Shown in pieces: positions 26,784 through 35,948 of a DNA stretch of 64,000 nt. Numbering within the stretch: the first letter of the stretch is position 1; every line of letters starts with the position of its first letter. Under the pieces are notes generated by a model, which was given only the letters and a program-made list of their open reading frames with translations, was not told where the DNA came from and did not search any database. The position numbers and the translations under genes are program-made. Source of the stretch: an uncultured Paenibacillaceae bacterium (lineage in GTDB: Bacteria > Bacillota > Bacilli > Paenibacillales > K13); the NCBI GenBank assembly GCA_913056365.1, contig CAJXLT010000002.1, positions 372,001-436,000 on the forward strand. The letters are read 5' to 3'.

Positions 26784-27937
26784 CTGATCGCTCCCCCTGT
26801 CTGCAGCCCTTCATAGATCGTTCCGCATGAATGAGCCAGCGCTCGTACGTCCTCTAGTGTGTGCTCTGGCGACAGACTAATTCGAATAGCTGAACTTGCC
26901 AGTTGTTCATTGACGCCCATAGCCTTCAGAATGCGACTCGCCTTGGCATCACGGGACGAACAAGCCGATTGTGTAGACACATAGTACCCTTCCTGCTCTA
27001 ACGCATGGAGCATAACTTCAGATTTCACGCCTGGAAATGAAACATTCACAATATGCGGAGCTCCGGATTCCAACGATTCCGGACTATTCAGCACACAGCT
27101 GGGAATGTGTAGAAGCTCGCGAATGAGTTCTTCCTTCACCTCTTGCATATGTCGGACAGTCCCAGACATACTTTCCATATTTAGTCGTATGGCTTTCGCT
27201 GTACCTACAATGAGCGGCACATTCTCCGTACCTGGGCGAAGCCCGTTCTCCTGAGCGCCACCGCCCATTAGCGGCTGAAGAACTAGTCCTTCTCTCACGT
27301 AGAGCAAGCCAATCCCCTTAGGTCCGCGCAATTTATGCGCAGATAGCGTCGCCATATCCACGCCCCACTTGTGCGGATAGAATGGTACTTTGCCTATTCC
27401 TTGCACAGCATCTACGTGAAACGCAGTTTTCGGCAAAGCTTGCAGCTGTTTCCCGATTTGTTCAACAGGCTGAATGGCGCCTGTTTCATTATTGACATGC
27501 ATCACACTGACCAATATCGTATCGTCCCGAACGGCTGCCATAACCGCATCTGCGCTGACGATCCCGTTCTTATCCGGTTGGATATAGGTTACCTCATACC
27601 CTTCTTGCTCCAATTGCCGGCACGCTTCATAGACAGATGCATGCTCAATAGCCGTTGTGACCAGATGCCTACCGCGATCTCGCAATGAACGGCTTATCCC
27701 CTTCAGCGCCAAATTATTGCTTTCCGTTCCGCCGGATGTAAATAGGATCGAAGCTTCCGGCACGCCGAGTGATTGGCCGATGACTTGACGCGAACGGGTT
27801 ACCAGCTGTTCAGCTTGCATGCCTAGTCGGTGAAGCGAAGACGGATTGCCAATATGTTGAAGCATCACCTCTCCAATCGCTTTCACCACTTCTGGATATG
27901 GCGGTGTTGTGGCACTGTGGTCAAAGTATCCCTTCAC
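26780..27937 (-). CDS. Cysteine desulfurase (NifZ-like sulfur donor for ThiI)
   Basis: PLP-dependent enzyme that removes sulfur from cysteine as an enzyme-bound persulfide. The 385 residues start with DHSATTPPYPEV and show NPSSLH near 33, FTSGGTESNN near 68, the PLP lysine in SAHKLRGPKG near 203 and the persulfide loop cysteine in STQSACSS near 323. The GTG start has AAGGGAG ten bases upstream and a consensus promoter precedes it. Coupling to thiI marks it as the dedicated ThiI sulfur donor rather than a SufS-type enzyme. Confidence 0.93.
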   Translation of the reverse strand: MKGYFDHSATTPPYPEVVKAIGEVMLQHIGNPSSLHRLGMQAEQLVTRSRQVIGQSLGVPEASILFTSGGTESNNLALKGISRSLRDRGRHLVTTAIEHASVYEACRQLEQEGYEVTYIQPDKNGIVSADAVMAAVRDDTILVSVMHVNNETGAIQPVEQIGKQLQALPKTAFHVDAVQGIGKVPFYPHKWGVDMATLSAHKLRGPKGIGLLYVREGLVLQPLMGGGAQENGLRPGTENVPLIVGTAKAIRLNMESMSGTVRHMQEVKEELIRELLHIPSCVLNSPESLESGAPHIVNVSFPGVKSEVMLHALEQEGYYVSTQSACSSRDAKASRILKAMGVNEQLASSAIRISLSPEHTLEDVRALAHSCGTIYEGLQTGGAIR

Positions 27938-27975
27938 GTATAGTCGACTCCCTTGTCGGTTTAGAATCTCTCACG

Positions 27976-28004
27976 ATTGTACAATGTTTTCCCTAACGTG
28001 ACAA
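27976..28004 (-). promoter_or_regulatory. Sigma-A promoter of the desulfurase-thiI operon
   Basis: Minus-strand TTGTCA (27999-28004) and TACAAT (27976-27981) with exactly 17 bases between, about 40 bases before the GTG start. Confidence 0.8.
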
Positions 28005-28005
28005 T

Positions 28006-28055
28006 AAAACGAAAAGGACTTTCCGCTGAACCATTCGGTTCATATGGGAAAGTCC
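28006..28055 (-). terminator. Terminator of the 28073 gene
   Basis: Minus-strand outer stem GGACTTTCC/GGAAAGTCC (nine base pairs) enclosing an inner GAACC/GGTTC stem, followed by TTTTCGTTTT. It ends the upstream gene just before the next promoter. Confidence 0.85.
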
Positions 28056-28072
28056 CCTCGATAGGTGTAGCG

Positions 28073-28615
28073 CTATGCGTAAAGCGGAACCAAAATAAAG
28101 TAAGAAACGAGCGAGATCAGACCGATCACGATGGACCATACGCCTAGTGCGCGGCTTCCTCTCGTCCATGCTATCGCACCGACGACCGCTGCTGCCGGTC
28201 CTAACCACTGCGGCAGTAAGAACAAGGAGGCGATAGCCAGAATCAGTGCAGCCCATCCCATACCTACCCCTTGCGACTGCTCGGATTGTTCATTGGCGGC
28301 AGTTCGGCCGGATTCCGGACGCTCTTCCTCGGGATTGACGAGGCCGCGTTGGGCAGGTGCTACTTCTGCTGCATATTCCTCATCTTCTGATTGATCCAAG
28401 CCAAGCCTTGCGCTGCCTGCAGGATTGAGCGCTTCCTCCGTATCCACCTTAGCATCACGAATAGGTGAGAATTCCTCCTCGTATTCGCCATCCAAATCCT
28501 CAGCGAATTCATTCGTGTACCGTTCGTTGTCAGATACTGCATTCACCGATCCGTCGAATGCATTCGTTCTCGGTTCGAATAATTGTTGCTCGACCTCATC
28601 CTTGTTTCGGTCCAT
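28073..28615 (-). CDS. Membrane protein with long acidic N-terminus (DUF4190-like)
   Basis: The 180-residue protein has a hydrophilic, Glu/Asp-rich and probably disordered cytoplasmic region (1-115) followed by two to three membrane segments (about 118-140, 144-155 and 159-178). The membrane part, with GWAALILAIASLFLLP and RALGVWSIVIGLISLV, resembles DUF4190 domains. GGAGG lies eight bases before the ATG. Function unknown; it lies 25 bases after the DUF1540 gene and may be co-transcribed with it. Confidence 0.7.
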   Translation of the reverse strand: MDRNKDEVEQQLFEPRTNAFDGSVNAVSDNERYTNEFAEDLDGEYEEEFSPIRDAKVDTEEALNPAGSARLGLDQSEDEEYAAEVAPAQRGLVNPEEERPESGRTAANEQSEQSQGVGMGWAALILAIASLFLLPQWLGPAAAVVGAIAWTRGSRALGVWSIVIGLISLVSYFILVPLYA

Positions 28616-28640
28616 CTGTCAGACCTCCTTCATGAGCTGT

Positions 28641-28853
28641 CTAGCTGCGCTTTAATTCAAATGTGTGACAGCATGTCGCAGAGCTTTTGCTCGCTTTGTC
28701 TTGATGCTCCGTATCATAAGATTCACCAGCGAATTCCGCATTGAATTGCGCACCAGCATGTTGATCGATATCGATCATAATGGCATTCGCTTTGCAATTG
28801 TTCCCTTCACTCCAATAGGTGCAATTTGCTACACTGCACTTGACTTCTGGCAT
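28641..28853 (-). CDS. DUF1540 small cysteine-rich protein
   Basis: A 70-residue protein with the DUF1540 pattern VKCSVANCTYWSEGNNCKANAI at the N-terminus and a second pair of cysteines near the C-terminus (SATCCHTF). The spacing of cysteines and histidine suggests metal binding. In Bacillus such genes are often expressed late in sporulation. Function unknown. Confidence 0.82.
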   Translation of the reverse strand: MPEVKCSVANCTYWSEGNNCKANAIMIDIDQHAGAQFNAEFAGESYDTEHQDKASKSSATCCHTFELKRS

Positions 28854-28936
28854 TGCTCATCACCCCCACTAACAGCTTCCCCTCCCGCCGTCGCCGTTAT
28901 TCGATCATACCCGCTTCGGGAGAAGTTAGGAATACG

Positions 28937-28968
28937 TAAAAACCGCTACGCACAAAGCATAGCGGTTT
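28937..28968 (-). terminator. Terminator of ypuI-like gene
   Basis: Minus-strand stem AAACCGCTATGC/TGCGTAGCGGTTT with a short TTTG loop followed by TTTTTACG, starting 13 bases after the stop codon of the 28981 gene. Confidence 0.85.
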
Positions 28969-28980
28969 GGCTGGTAATAT

Positions 28981-29481
28981 TCAGATACGTTCACCCTGCA
29001 TCCGTTTTTGTGTAATATAATCGGTCTCATAGTATGTCAGCTCCTCGCGGAGCTCCTCGAAGATCTTCGATAGATCCAGTGTAATATCGCGCACAGAACG
29101 AATCGGCTTCTTCCGGAAGCGAATGGCGTCTTGGCCTGTGTACGCATAGCGCCCATCCTCTGAGTAGCATTCATTCTTCGGATAGAAAAAGTGGTTCACA
29201 CAGTTGTGGTACACATCATAAAGTACTTTCTCCGCATACTCGACGTTAAAGTTTGGCCTGCGCAAGCTAATTCCCAGCTTCTCATACGATACTTCTGAGA
29301 ATACGAGCAGATGCCTCATATCAGCGAGGAAGCCTCGGTAAAATTCATCCATCGCCTCATCCTGCTCCCCGTTAAGTTCCGCAATCGAGTGATGGTTCAA
29401 GAAAATCTCCAGCTTCGCAATCGCTTCCTTCAGCTTTGTTCTAGTTGATTCGCACAAGTTCTTCACATCGTGGATTGCCAC
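28981..29481 (-). CDS. DUF3907 family protein (YpuI-like)
   Basis: A 166-residue cytoplasmic, largely helical protein matching YpuI of B. subtilis in size and in stretches such as HDVKNLCESTRTKLKEAI and NHFFYPKNECYSEDGRYAYTGQ. The start is GTG at 29481, seven bases after GAGGAGG; an ATG overlapping it is out of frame. No function is known. It is monocistronic, with its own terminator, and divergent from the subtilase gene. Confidence 0.85.
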   Translation of the reverse strand: MAIHDVKNLCESTRTKLKEAIAKLEIFLNHHSIAELNGEQDEAMDEFYRGFLADMRHLLVFSEVSYEKLGISLRRPNFNVEYAEKVLYDVYHNCVNHFFYPKNECYSEDGRYAYTGQDAIRFRKKPIRSVRDITLDLSKIFEELREELTYYETDYITQKRMQGERI

Positions 29482-29669
29482 ATTATGACCTCCTCATTCT
29501 AAGACAAACATTGCCATTCGCTGTTCCAGCAAAAAGCATGTTCTCCATATGGACATCCTAGACTAGATCGTAACATAAAAACCCTCAAAACGTAACTATG
29601 TTCCAAAGAATAAATCAGCTTGCTCCTCCCCATGCTACAACTATTCTACAACGAACGGAGGAGAAGTAT

Positions 29670-31559
29670 ATGCTGCGGAGAATTACCGCTGTTCTAATCA
29701 TTGCCGCTGGTTTGTGGATCATTATGCCCGGTGATGATGATCATACGCCAGAGCCCGCGCAACCTGAAGCCCATCATGAATTAGAATGGAAGCAGCAGCT
29801 CATGCGTCAGGATATCGCCAACACGAATATATTGTGCCGAACGCAGTGTGAGCATGATCTTCATATGCTTGCATCCAGTAAGCAACTGCACGCTTCTCGC
29901 TTACAGACATTTATGTCCGATCATCCTCACATTGTTCAGTTACAAGTACTGGATCGAACTGGGATCAGCAAGCGCCATGGGATAGAGCTGCCTACAACCG
30001 GGCAAGCTCCCGCGTCTCGCTATATGCAACAGGCGAAGCGGCATGTGCAGAACGGACGTAACTATGCATCGCCTACCTTTGACATTGACGATTCCCCATA
30101 TTTCATCTTGGCTGTACCTGCTTCTTCTAGTTCGAGCGAGGAACGTATTGGTACATCTCGCGCAGCACCTTCTCCAGACGATCCTCGTGAGCGTGCAAGC
30201 CGTTCCCAACAAGAACCTATAGCGCTTATTGCTGTAGTCAAACAGCTGCTGCTGAAGGAGGTTGAAGTTCATCAAAGGAAAAACTTGCGCATCGTGCCTT
30301 ATCCGAGCGACAAGCGGTTCAAAGTAGAATCTGTAGATTTCGACAGCGGACAGGATGTCAAAGTCGATCATCCAGAGGAGAATGAAGGAACGAGTCATTA
30401 TTATGTCGATCAAGTTGTCGTTCGGTTCGCTGAACCGCTAACCAACAGCGATGTCGATCTGCTTAACCAAGAGCTGGATCTTGCTTCAATCGAACAGCTA
30501 GGTTATGCCTATGTACTACAATCTAGAAGCTTCCATACCCAAGATATGATGCGATATCTGGAACAGTGGAACCCGGTTTATATCGAGCCGCATTACTTGT
30601 ACTTGACGAATGAGCAAGAACGAATGGACATGTACAGCGACGCCGCGCCGAACGATGCATTATTCGACCAGTATCAGTGGAATCTCCCCAACATTGCAAC
30701 ATTGCAGGGATGGCGGTATTCCAAAGGCAGTGAAGCCGTACCTATTGCGGTCATTGATACAGGCATCGATCTGACTCATTCTGACCTAGCAGGCAAATTA
30801 TTGCCTGGCGTTAATCTTGTAGACGAACAGGCGCAACCGAATGATGATGTCGGACATGGCACCCATGTAGCTGGAATAATCTCTGCACTGACCGACAATA
30901 TGGAAGGAATTGCAGGGATGAGCTGGTACAACAAAATTATGCCGGTAAAGGTACTCGACGCATCTGGTGCGGGAAGCACCTATGATGTAGCCAGAGGGAT
31001 AATATGGGCAACAGATCAAGGGGCGAAGATTATCAATATGAGTCTCGGCAACTATGCTGATGCTGAATTTCTGCATGATGCAGTACGTTACGCCTATGAT
31101 CGAGATGTCGTGCTGATCGCGGCGACGGGGAATGACAATACCGAACAGCCTGGTTATCCGGCTGCATACCCTGAGGTATTCGCTGTGTCCGCCACCAATC
31201 CGTACAACGAACGCGCCATCTTTTCAAATTTCGGAAACTATGTGGATGTTGTAGCGCCTGGAGAGAATATTGCAAGCACCTATATGCAAAATCAGTACGC
31301 GTCGCTGTCCGGAACCTCGATGGCTAGTCCGCATGTAGCTGCATTGGCCGCGTTGATTCGTTCTGTCAATCCGCTCCTCACTAACGAGCAAGTGATGAAT
31401 CTTATGCGGGAGACAGCGGTGGATTTAGGCATCGAAGGCAAGGACAAAGACTACGGGCACGGACTAATTGACGTCAATCGCGCATTGGAACGGGCCGCAC
31501 AAGCCAAATCGAGCATTCTGTACTGGTCTAAGTGGCTTGGAGAGGCATCGTCATCATAG
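29670..31559 (+). CDS. Exported S8 (subtilisin-like) serine peptidase
   Basis: Predicted extracellular or membrane-tethered subtilase of 629 residues. Start at 29670 follows GGAGGAG; the open frame extends 24 codons upstream without support. Layout: N-terminal hydrophobic segment (about 4-22); a helical region and a compact alpha/beta region (about 50-160) that looks like an extracellular sensor; a fervidolysin-like propeptide (about 235-325); catalytic domain (about 345-610) with Asp in VIDTGIDLTHSDL, His in GHGTHVAG and Ser in GTSMASPHVA, plus an oxyanion-hole Asn. The first 160 residues are not typical of secreted subtilases. Confidence 0.88.
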   Translation: MLRRITAVLIIAAGLWIIMPGDDDHTPEPAQPEAHHELEWKQQLMRQDIANTNILCRTQCEHDLHMLASSKQLHASRLQTFMSDHPHIVQLQVLDRTGISKRHGIELPTTGQAPASRYMQQAKRHVQNGRNYASPTFDIDDSPYFILAVPASSSSSEERIGTSRAAPSPDDPRERASRSQQEPIALIAVVKQLLLKEVEVHQRKNLRIVPYPSDKRFKVESVDFDSGQDVKVDHPEENEGTSHYYVDQVVVRFAEPLTNSDVDLLNQELDLASIEQLGYAYVLQSRSFHTQDMMRYLEQWNPVYIEPHYLYLTNEQERMDMYSDAAPNDALFDQYQWNLPNIATLQGWRYSKGSEAVPIAVIDTGIDLTHSDLAGKLLPGVNLVDEQAQPNDDVGHGTHVAGIISALTDNMEGIAGMSWYNKIMPVKVLDASGAGSTYDVARGIIWATDQGAKIINMSLGNYADAEFLHDAVRYAYDRDVVLIAATGNDNTEQPGYPAAYPEVFAVSATNPYNERAIFSNFGNYVDVVAPGENIASTYMQNQYASLSGTSMASPHVAALAALIRSVNPLLTNEQVMNLMRETAVDLGIEGKDKDYGHGLIDVNRALERAAQAKSSILYWSKWLGEASSS

Positions 31560-32525
31560 TTCGGACATTAACTCCGTGACGAGCTCCAGCTGCATGCCCT
31601 TCAATTTGTTCAATTGGCTGCTTACACGACTCAGCAGTTGTTCATTCTGTCTTACATGATACTTAATAAGATAATTCCGAATGATTAGCGACTGCTGAGT
31701 TGCTTGCTGCGCTTGATCCAGCAAGCGCTCGCTGATAACCTTCTGTTGTTCGAGCACCTGCACCCTTCGTTCCATAATGAGAGCGTGCTCCCACACAATA
31801 TGGGTGTTCTTACGTAGCAGGAAGGAGGTGAACCGGTGATACGGTTGCGCCGTCATCTCCTCAACCTTGTCTGCTAACACGTCATATATGTCTGAACCTG
31901 CAACACGTGAAGAAGCTTCCCTGCTGCCTTGACGAAACTCCACAAGCTGCTGACGAATGGCCGACACGTCTAACGCGCAACTCGCTGATTCATCGTATCG
32001 CATGAAGCGAATCAGCCGATTGGGCAAGGACTGTTCTTCAATCGTGTGAAAGGCGTCCCGCATCTCATCGAATGTCACTTCCACATCAATGAAACGAAAC
32101 CCTTCATCGAAGCTCTTCGTATAGAACTTCTCCGATTGCTGGTCGAATCCGTATACAAACACAGGATGAGGATGATAAGTTTGTCCATACCATATGTTAT
32201 GCGGGATATGGAATTTGTTCACGAACAAGATTAAGTAATGCCCTGCTTGTACATGTTGGGTAAGAAAAGGTACAATCTCCTTCACAGCTGACCGATCTTC
32301 AGCCCACCGTTCCAGAAAAGGCTTGTAGTATTCATTCTCAATGGACAATGGAAACTCTGCAAAATTGAATGAATCGAACTGATCTCGAGATTGGAAATGC
32401 AAGTTCACAAAATGACTGACTAGCCAGGGCATCCAATTGGGATGGCACCCTATAATGGAAAGCGGAACACCGTAATTCATGCGACCAGAGATCATCGGCA
32501 CTGTAACTGGCAATATCCTTCTCAT
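31554..32525 (-). CDS. Hypothetical protein with BtrH/C39-like features
   Basis: A 323-residue cytoplasmic protein. The N-terminal 190 residues have the flavour of the BtrH N-terminal/C39-like papain fold: a Cys in IIGCHPNWM near 26, then HPVFVYGFDQQSEKFYTKSF near 135, a His followed by a GxD-type strand as in that group. The C-terminal part is helical, ending in a coiled coil rich in Gln and Leu. BtrH-like proteins act in antibiotic maturation, but no biosynthesis genes are nearby. The ATG at 32525 has AGGGGG six bases upstream. Its 3' end overlaps the subtilase stop by six bases. Family membership is tentative. Confidence 0.6.
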   Translation of the reverse strand: MRRILPVTVPMISGRMNYGVPLSIIGCHPNWMPWLVSHFVNLHFQSRDQFDSFNFAEFPLSIENEYYKPFLERWAEDRSAVKEIVPFLTQHVQAGHYLILFVNKFHIPHNIWYGQTYHPHPVFVYGFDQQSEKFYTKSFDEGFRFIDVEVTFDEMRDAFHTIEEQSLPNRLIRFMRYDESASCALDVSAIRQQLVEFRQGSREASSRVAGSDIYDVLADKVEEMTAQPYHRFTSFLLRKNTHIVWEHALIMERRVQVLEQQKVISERLLDQAQQATQQSLIIRNYLIKYHVRQNEQLLSRVSSQLNKLKGMQLELVTELMSEL

Positions 32526-32671
32526 CACAATCCCCCTATATGGCAAGGTTTCAAAAAACAGCGTAGCATGCAGCTTCGCAAGTGGGAAGTGTCAACACAC
32601 CCAAAGCTTGTCCCCAATAGTCATAATAATAAGGAATAATGGCCAAGAATACGAAAAAAGACTCCTAAAAT

Positions 32672-32721
32672 GAAAAACAGCTGCTGATACAACGCACAAA
32701 AATGCGCCAATCAACAGCTGT
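32672..32721 (-). terminator. Terminator of RNase P RNA
   Basis: Minus-strand 12-base-pair stem (32710-32721 with 32677-32688, one G-U pair) with a small inner CGCA/TGCG stem, followed by TTTTT. It lies 17 bases beyond the mature RNA end. The rest of 32526-32671 holds nothing I can identify. Confidence 0.85.
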
Positions 32722-32737
32722 CGGTCATGTGAAGTTA

Positions 32738-33136
32738 GAGAAGTTTGCCGTAAGCCGGGTTCTGTACTTCCAGTGGTATAACGGGAACTACCCTCCCACC
32801 ATTGAAGCGACAATCATCTATCTAGGCCATCCATTACTGAACGGCTCAAGCGACCAACCCGAACGCCCCCGGGCAAGGGTTGATGCGTTCCATTAGGTCT
32901 TGCTCCAGATGGGGTTTACCAGGAAATATGTCACCAATATTTCCTCGTGGTCTCTTACACCACGGTTCCACCCTTGCCTGTGCGATAGACATAAGTCTCG
33001 CCATCGGCGGTCCATTTCTGTGGCACTATCCTTCAACTCGCGCTGACTGGACGTTATCCAGCATCCTGCCCTATGGAGCCCGGACTTTCCTCTCGCAGCG
33101 CGGGTGCGCTGCCAGCGATTGTCTGTCAAACTTCTC
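32738..33136 (-). ncRNA. rnpB: RNase P RNA, type B
   Basis: Catalytic RNA of ribonuclease P, which removes 5' leaders of pre-tRNAs. The minus strand carries GAGGAAAGTCCGGGCTC near the 5' end, the ACAGAAATGGACCGCC block, a purine-rich GGTAAACCCCATC region and ACAGAACCCGGCTTACGGC at the 3' end. The ends pair as GAGAAGTTTG/CAAACTTCTC (P1). At about 399 bases with this P1 it fits the Bacillus-type (B) class. A consensus promoter lies immediately upstream. Confidence 0.95.
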
Positions 33137-33149
33137 ATGTGCAACCTAT

Positions 33150-33178
33150 AGTATAGCTTCCATACAATCAAATGACAA
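33150..33178 (-). promoter_or_regulatory. rnpB: Sigma-A promoter of rnpB
   Basis: Minus-strand TTGTCA (33173-33178) and TATACT (33150-33155) with 17 bases between, placing the start about seven bases before the P1 stem. Confidence 0.85.
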
Positions 33179-33235
33179 CTCCAATCTCATGGAAGAACAA
33201 GCAGACATTAGCGTATGCCTTCAAGCAGCGCTTCG

Positions 33236-34351
33236 TTAACCGAGCTTAAATACTTCTGTATCGATCCGGGAAGGAACCATTACTGTTGAGTAGCCCATCT
33301 GACGAAGCTGGCTGCCCAATCTGTCTGCAACGCCGTGCTTCATTATCTTCTCAATATTATGACCGGCATCAATGACACACAAGCCTGCCGCAAGAGCATC
33401 GTGGGCCGCATGATAATCGACATCTCCTGTTATCATGACATCTGCTCCTGCAAATTTCGCCTGTGCCAAATAACGACCGCCCGCACCGCCCAATACAGCA
33501 ACCTTACTCACCTGCTGCCGTTCGTCGCCTACGAAACGAACATAAGGTACTTGGCATGCCTGCTTCACATCCTCAACCAGTTCCCGAAGCGTACAAGGTT
33601 GCTCACGCTTGCCAATACGACCAAGCCCGTATGCATGTCCATCAAGCTCCAACGGTAACAGATCGTAGGCAGGCTCCTCATACGGATGCGCTGACCTCAA
33701 AACTTGCAGCACCTTACGTTCCAATGAAGCCGGAACGATCGTTTCAATCCGCTTCTCTGTCACATGCTCGCGTTGTCCGCTGCGACCGATATAAGGCTGC
33801 GAGCCCTCTTGCGGTGTGAACGTGCCTGTTCCTGCCAATTGGAAGCTGCATTCCTTATAATGACCGACTTGACCTGCGCCAGCTTGGAACAACGCCTCGC
33901 TAACAGGCTCCGCATGACTGTCCGGTACATAGACGACGAGCTTCCGGTACGGCTCGCGCATAGTCTCTGACAAAATTCGACGGTCTTGCAAACCTAACGC
34001 GTCAGCCAGCATATCGTTCACACCGCCTTCGGCAATATCCAAATTCGTATGTGCGATGTAGACAGCAATATCATGCTTGATCAGCTTCTCCAGCAGCTTG
34101 CCGCCAGGCAAATCCGTGCGCAGTGCTTTCAGCGGCCGGTAAATCACTGCATGATGAGCAATAATTAAGCCTGCTTGTTCAGCTATCGCCTCATCGACTA
34201 CTTCCTCGGTCACATCAAGGGCGACTAATACCTTCTTCAATTTCTTATTCAATGTACCTACCTGCAAGCCGATGCGATCATCCGGTACAGCAAGACGCTT
34301 CGGCGCCCATTGCTCCATCTGTTGAATGACCGTCTGGCCGTTTGCTAACAT
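33236..34351 (-). CDS. yqfO: Nif3-like dinuclear metal centre protein (YqfO)
   Basis: Nif3/YqfO family protein of 371 residues forming a toroidal hexamer; activity uncertain (GTP cyclohydrolase I type 2 has been proposed). Likely metal ligands are AHHAVI near 64, HTNLDIAEGGVND near 101 and GHNIE near 330. A NIF3 insertion domain of the PII-like fold (about 130-235, with the HPYEEPAYDL motif) is present. Its start overlaps trmK by seven bases, matching the trmK-yqfO pair downstream of sigA in B. subtilis. Confidence 0.93.
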   Translation of the reverse strand: MLANGQTVIQQMEQWAPKRLAVPDDRIGLQVGTLNKKLKKVLVALDVTEEVVDEAIAEQAGLIIAHHAVIYRPLKALRTDLPGGKLLEKLIKHDIAVYIAHTNLDIAEGGVNDMLADALGLQDRRILSETMREPYRKLVVYVPDSHAEPVSEALFQAGAGQVGHYKECSFQLAGTGTFTPQEGSQPYIGRSGQREHVTEKRIETIVPASLERKVLQVLRSAHPYEEPAYDLLPLELDGHAYGLGRIGKREQPCTLRELVEDVKQACQVPYVRFVGDERQQVSKVAVLGGAGGRYLAQAKFAGADVMITGDVDYHAAHDALAAGLCVIDAGHNIEKIMKHGVADRLGSQLRQMGYSTVMVPSRIDTEVFKLG

Positions 34352-35085
34352 GATAAAGCCTCCTCTAGCTCATTAATCTCCTGTTGCAGCTTCTGCATTC
34401 TCGCTTGTGCCTCCGGTGAACTCGCTTGTGCTATTTGCTTGACGATCGACTTCCGCTTAGCTAGCTCACTCCGCCACTTCGCCAAGTATATGTCAGAGCT
34501 TTCCTGTATTAAATATGGGCCTAATCGGAATAAAACTGCTGTAGACAGGCTTCGGCCCGCGATCGTTCGTTGTTCATACAAGACCCGATTCTTCTCCTCA
34601 GCGTTATCTACACGGTCGGCAATTAATATTTCGTAGGTCAAGCCATCTTCCTCAACAATGCGCTCCGCTGACAAGAACCAGCCATTGTCCGCTAACCAGT
34701 AACGAACCGAATCTTCCCCAACATTCGGCTGTAACACTAAGCGCTTCACCCCAGACAACTGTTCGCGGCCAGCTTCCAGTATATCTCGAATAAGGCTGCC
34801 GCCCATTCCTGCTATCGTGACGGTATCTGCTTCATAAGGAGCTATCACCTGCAGACCGTTACCTGACCGTACATCGATACAGCTTGCAAGTCCCGCGCTC
34901 TCAACCTGCCGCTTAGCAGCCCGCAGTGGACCAGCATTCACTTCGCCAGCTACAACCTTCACAGCTATTCCTGATTGGACCAAATAAACAGGCAGCAGCG
35001 CGTGATCGCTGCCAATGTCCGCAACTCGCGAGCCTGACTCAATGTGCTCGGCAATTGTCGTTAATCGCTTCGATATTTTAATCAT
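34345..35085 (-). CDS. trmK: tRNA (adenine(22)-N1)-methyltransferase TrmK
   Basis: SAM-dependent enzyme making m1A at position 22 of tRNAs. About 246 residues: the Rossmann core with VADIGSDHALLPVYLV near 20, AGEVNAGPL near 47 and TIAGMGGSLIRDIL near 91, and a C-terminal helical hairpin for tRNA binding. The ATG at 35085 overlaps the stop of the preceding gene (ATGA) and gives the typical MIKISKRL start; an in-frame GTG at 35106 preceded by GGAG is a possible alternative. Confidence 0.92.
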   Translation of the reverse strand: MIKISKRLTTIAEHIESGSRVADIGSDHALLPVYLVQSGIAVKVVAGEVNAGPLRAAKRQVESAGLASCIDVRSGNGLQVIAPYEADTVTIAGMGGSLIRDILEAGREQLSGVKRLVLQPNVGEDSVRYWLADNGWFLSAERIVEEDGLTYEILIADRVDNAEEKNRVLYEQRTIAGRSLSTAVLFRLGPYLIQESSDIYLAKWRSELAKRKSIVKQIAQASSPEAQARMQKLQQEINELEEALSC

Positions 35086-35915
35086 GCTGCAACCCACTTT
35101 ATCCACATTTTTCTCCAAGCAAATAATATCATCCCCGTAAGCAAGCCCTTCGCTGTCAAGGAAAGCAGTGCCACTCCGTCTCGCTTACTCGCATCTGCTA
35201 ATAACTGAAATTCAGGTGCAAACCATACGAATAAACCGAGCAACAAAAACACAGTGCCCGCCGATTGGAAACGCTTAGTGAACAGCCAGCCCAGTAATAG
35301 CAACAAGCCAGATATCGGTATCCATGCAAGCTGACTGCTGAACCAAGAGAGCTCCTCCAACGTGCGAGACAGGGTCCATCCGTAAAATACCATAATCGAT
35401 GCCCAACCGCAAAATTGCAGCACCGCCTGACGAAGCGCCCATCCCACAAGCAACCATACAATAGCCGTGCATAACAGATAGCTGGCCAATGCTGCTGCGG
35501 AATCAGCTTCATGCAATCGAAGCAAATACACCCCCGCGAACAACAGCAGCAATGAGCCTGCTGCGGCTATGATGACTGAAACCGTTCTACGCTTGCCATT
35601 CAGAACTGCTGCAACGATGTACAGGAATAGGATAATGATGGCGGACAACCCTATTTGCATTGGAACAGGAAAAGAATTAAAATAAATGACAAGGAATGCT
35701 AAGCCACCCAGCAGCAAGCTGCATCCGAGCCACAGCCATACGCTGGAATTGACAACCGCTTCTGCAGATGCAGACTGCCCTTGCTTGCGATCGACTTGAA
35801 CGGTTTCATCTGCATACAAATTCAACAGAAAATCGCAATATTGCTCCGGCAGAAGCTTACTTCGTCGCCAATATTCGATTTCTCGCACAATAAGGGTTCT
35901 ACGTGCAGGTTCCAT
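35082..35915 (-). CDS. DUF2157-like multi-pass membrane protein
   Basis: A 277-residue protein with a charged N-terminal helix region of about 50 residues (REIEYWRRSKLLPEQYCDFLLNLY) and eight to nine membrane segments. N-terminal pattern and topology resemble DUF2157 proteins. Start ATG at 35915 follows AGGTGAGG; an in-frame GTG three codons earlier overlaps it. It lies between sigA's terminator and trmK, and its stop overlaps the trmK start. Function unknown. Confidence 0.7.
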   Translation of the reverse strand: MEPARRTLIVREIEYWRRSKLLPEQYCDFLLNLYADETVQVDRKQGQSASAEAVVNSSVWLWLGCSLLLGGLAFLVIYFNSFPVPMQIGLSAIIILFLYIVAAVLNGKRRTVSVIIAAAGSLLLLFAGVYLLRLHEADSAAALASYLLCTAIVWLLVGWALRQAVLQFCGWASIMVFYGWTLSRTLEELSWFSSQLAWIPISGLLLLLGWLFTKRFQSAGTVFLLLGLFVWFAPEFQLLADASKRDGVALLSLTAKGLLTGMILFAWRKMWIKWVAA

Positions 35916-35948
35916 AGGGATCACCTCACCTATTGAGTTGCTTAGAGG

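Noticed and set aside
32880-33239. Open frames of 60-120 codons on both strands inside 32592-33239
   Set aside because: The region is RNase P RNA with all its conserved elements, promoter and terminator, so these frames are accidental.
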